Source: Ignavibacterium sp. (GTDB taxonomy: Bacteria; Bacteroidota; Ignavibacteria; Ignavibacteriales; Ignavibacteriaceae). From it: a stretch of DNA of 64,000 bases. A program made the position numbers and the translations under genes. Below, in pieces: positions 63,141 through 64,000 of this stretch (position 1 is its first letter; each line of letters opens with the position of its first letter). The DNA is taken from positions 3,502,707 through 3,566,706 of the forward strand of contig NZ_AP026678.1 in NCBI RefSeq assembly GCF_025998815.1, read 5' to 3'. Under the pieces are notes generated by a model that ran no database searches, was not told the origin of the DNA, and saw only the letters and a list, made by a program, of their open reading frames with translations.

Positions 63141-63881
63141 ATGTTAGTAATAATAAAAGAAAATTATCAGGAAATGAGTATTGAAGCTGCAAAGCAGGTT
63201 GCTTCTTTAATAAGAAAAAAACCTGATTGCGTTATAGGATTTGCTACAGGCAGCACTCCTTTAGGACTTTATAAAGAACTAATCAGAATGCACAAAGAAG
63301 AGGGACTTGATTTTTCAAAAGTTGTCTCATTCAATCTTGACGAATATGTCGGATTGCCACCAAATCACCCGGAGAGCTATCATTATTTTATGTGGGAAAA
63401 TTTATTCAATCATATAAATATTAACCCAACGAATGTTCATATTCCAATGGGAATGGCTGAAGACATTGATGCTTTCTGTGAATGGTATGAACAAAAAATA
63501 ATTGAGCACGGAGGAATTGATTTGCAAATACTCGGGATTGGTTCAAATGGGCACATTGCTTTTAATGAACCAGGTTCTTCTCTCGGTTCAAGAACAAGAA
63601 TTAAAACCTTAAATGAAAATACAAGATTAGATAATTCCAGATTTTTTAATTCGATGGATGAAGTTCCCAAATATGCTATTACTATGGGTGTGGGAACGAT
63701 TATGGAAGCTAAAAGATTGTTACTTCTAGCAAACGGAATAAAAAAAGCTGATGCCATTAAAGCAACAGTTGAAGGTCCGATAATGGCTAAGTTTCCGGCA
63801 ACGATTGTTCAGCTTCATCGTTATGCAACGGTGATTGTTGATAAAGAAGCTGCGTCAAAGTTAGAAGGAAAGTACGATTAA
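63141..63881 (+). CDS. nagB: Glucosamine-6-phosphate deaminase
   Basis: A 246-residue cytoplasmic enzyme converting glucosamine-6-phosphate to fructose-6-phosphate and ammonia, the last step of amino-sugar catabolism. Residues visible: phosphate site GFATGSTPLGLY, Asp67 (general base) in FNLDEYVGL, and GIGSNGHIAFNEPGSS with His138 and Glu143. Asn136 stands at the place of E. coli Asp141, as I recall from Gram-positive NagB. It lacks the allosteric C-terminal segment of the E. coli enzyme, so it is probably not GlcNAc-6P-activated. GGAGG lies seven bases before the ATG. Confidence 0.96.
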   Translation: MLVIIKENYQEMSIEAAKQVASLIRKKPDCVIGFATGSTPLGLYKELIRMHKEEGLDFSKVVSFNLDEYVGLPPNHPESYHYFMWENLFNHININPTNVHIPMGMAEDIDAFCEWYEQKIIEHGGIDLQILGIGSNGHIAFNEPGSSLGSRTRIKTLNENTRLDNSRFFNSMDEVPKYAITMGVGTIMEAKRLLLLANGIKKADAIKATVEGPIMAKFPATIVQLHRYATVIVDKEAASKLEGKYD

Positions 63882-63888
63882 ATTTTCT

Positions 63889-64000
63889 TTACAGAATTTT
63901 CTGAACTGCAACTGAAAAATTATATCTGCTTCGGGAAGTGTTGATATTCAATTCCTCATTTTCATAAAGGAATCCTAACTGAATTGTTGTCTTGTCAAAA
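63889..64000 (-). CDS. C-terminal end of a beta-barrel-like protein (runs off the right edge)
   Basis: On the minus strand an open frame enters from beyond 64000 and ends at TAA (63889-63891). The last 36 residues include FDKTTIQLGFLYENEELNIN and end RYNFSVAVQKIL, an alternating polar/hydrophobic pattern typical of the closing strands of an outer-membrane barrel. It is convergent with nagB, with seven bases between. No family can be named from so short a piece. Confidence 0.5.
   Translation of the reverse strand, partial: FDKTTIQLGFLYENEELNINTSRSRYNFSVAVQKIL

Noticed and set aside
63536..63590. Asn136 in NagB at the place of E. coli Asp141 as a defect
   Set aside because: I recall Asn at this place in Gram-positive NagB; His138, Glu143 and Asp67 are intact.
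1..64000. tRNA, rRNA, riboswitch, CRISPR array, integrase or insertion sequence
   Set aside because: No GC-rich stable-RNA-like segments, no regularly spaced repeats, and no transposase or integrase frames were seen; this was a reading by eye, not a search.

Overview
The window looks like chromosome from a member of the Ignavibacteria or a close relative in the Bacteroidota/Chlorobiota group. The DNA is AT-rich. Many secreted proteins end in a type IX secretion (T9SS) type A sorting domain with the signature NYPNPFNP. There are two TonB-dependent receptors with a carboxypeptidase-regulatory N-terminus, two PorV/PorQ-family barrels, and short palindromic intergenic repeats of the GTCATTCTGAAC type. 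I saw no tRNA, rRNA, CRISPR array, transposase or prophage gene.

Layout. (1) 1-8827: start of a probable transglutaminase-domain protein, a DUF5009/NagX-type membrane acyltransferase, a hicB gene with a nonsense-broken hicA, a T9SS-secreted GH3 beta-N-acetylhexosaminidase, a lipocalin, an AbgT transporter, and a coupled metallophosphoesterase-propeller/aldo-keto reductase pair. (2) 8968-14013: a secreted Amidase_3 murein amidase with a TolB-like propeller protein, then a tandem-domain glycosyltransferase. (3) 14188-24056, plus strand: TonB receptor, exoprotein, lipoprotein, PorV-like barrel, IPT/TIG lipoprotein and a T9SS propeller, closed by a strong terminator. (4) 24103-42452, minus strand: eleven close-packed genes for M19 dipeptidase, phosphodiester glycosidase, GH94 phosphorylase, GH38-like protein, HAD phosphatase, phosphohexomutase, FAD oxidoreductase, NanE, a degenerate FAD paralogue, a HyuA-type hydantoinase/oxoprolinase and a permease. 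(5) 42605-57928, plus strand: a second TonB receptor/exoprotein/PorV cassette, two small barrel proteins, three GHL10 (DUF187, DigH/YngK-like) glycosidases and a second DUF5009 acyltransferase. (6) 57990-64000: a RhuM-Fic protein, a sodium/solute symporter, a YkuD-like lipoprotein overlapping an AAC(3)-family acyltransferase, nagB, and the end of another gene.

How the genes may work together (inference). The enzyme set fits scavenging of an amino-sugar polymer, with peptidoglycan the best single candidate. A secreted amidase would strip stem peptides, GHL10 enzymes (the E. coli relative DigH acts on denuded murein glycans) would cut bare strands, a secreted GH3 enzyme would release GlcNAc, and an M19 dipeptidase would cut dipeptides. 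Two TonB receptors could import products. Inside the cell a GH94 phosphorylase, hexosephosphate mutase, NanE and NagB would feed amino sugars to fructose-6-phosphate. N-glycan or chitin fragments are alternatives because of the GH38, phosphodiester-glycosidase and GH94 genes. NagA, MurQ and an amino-sugar kinase are not in this window.

Points most worth a second look: a T9SS sorting domain placed inside the dipeptidase, a GH38 protein whose nucleophile Asp is replaced by Phe, GHL10 tails homogenised over 677 bases, a mobile intergenic palindrome that has become part of two coding sequences, and an orphan HyuA/NanE/FAD gene set of unknown pathway.
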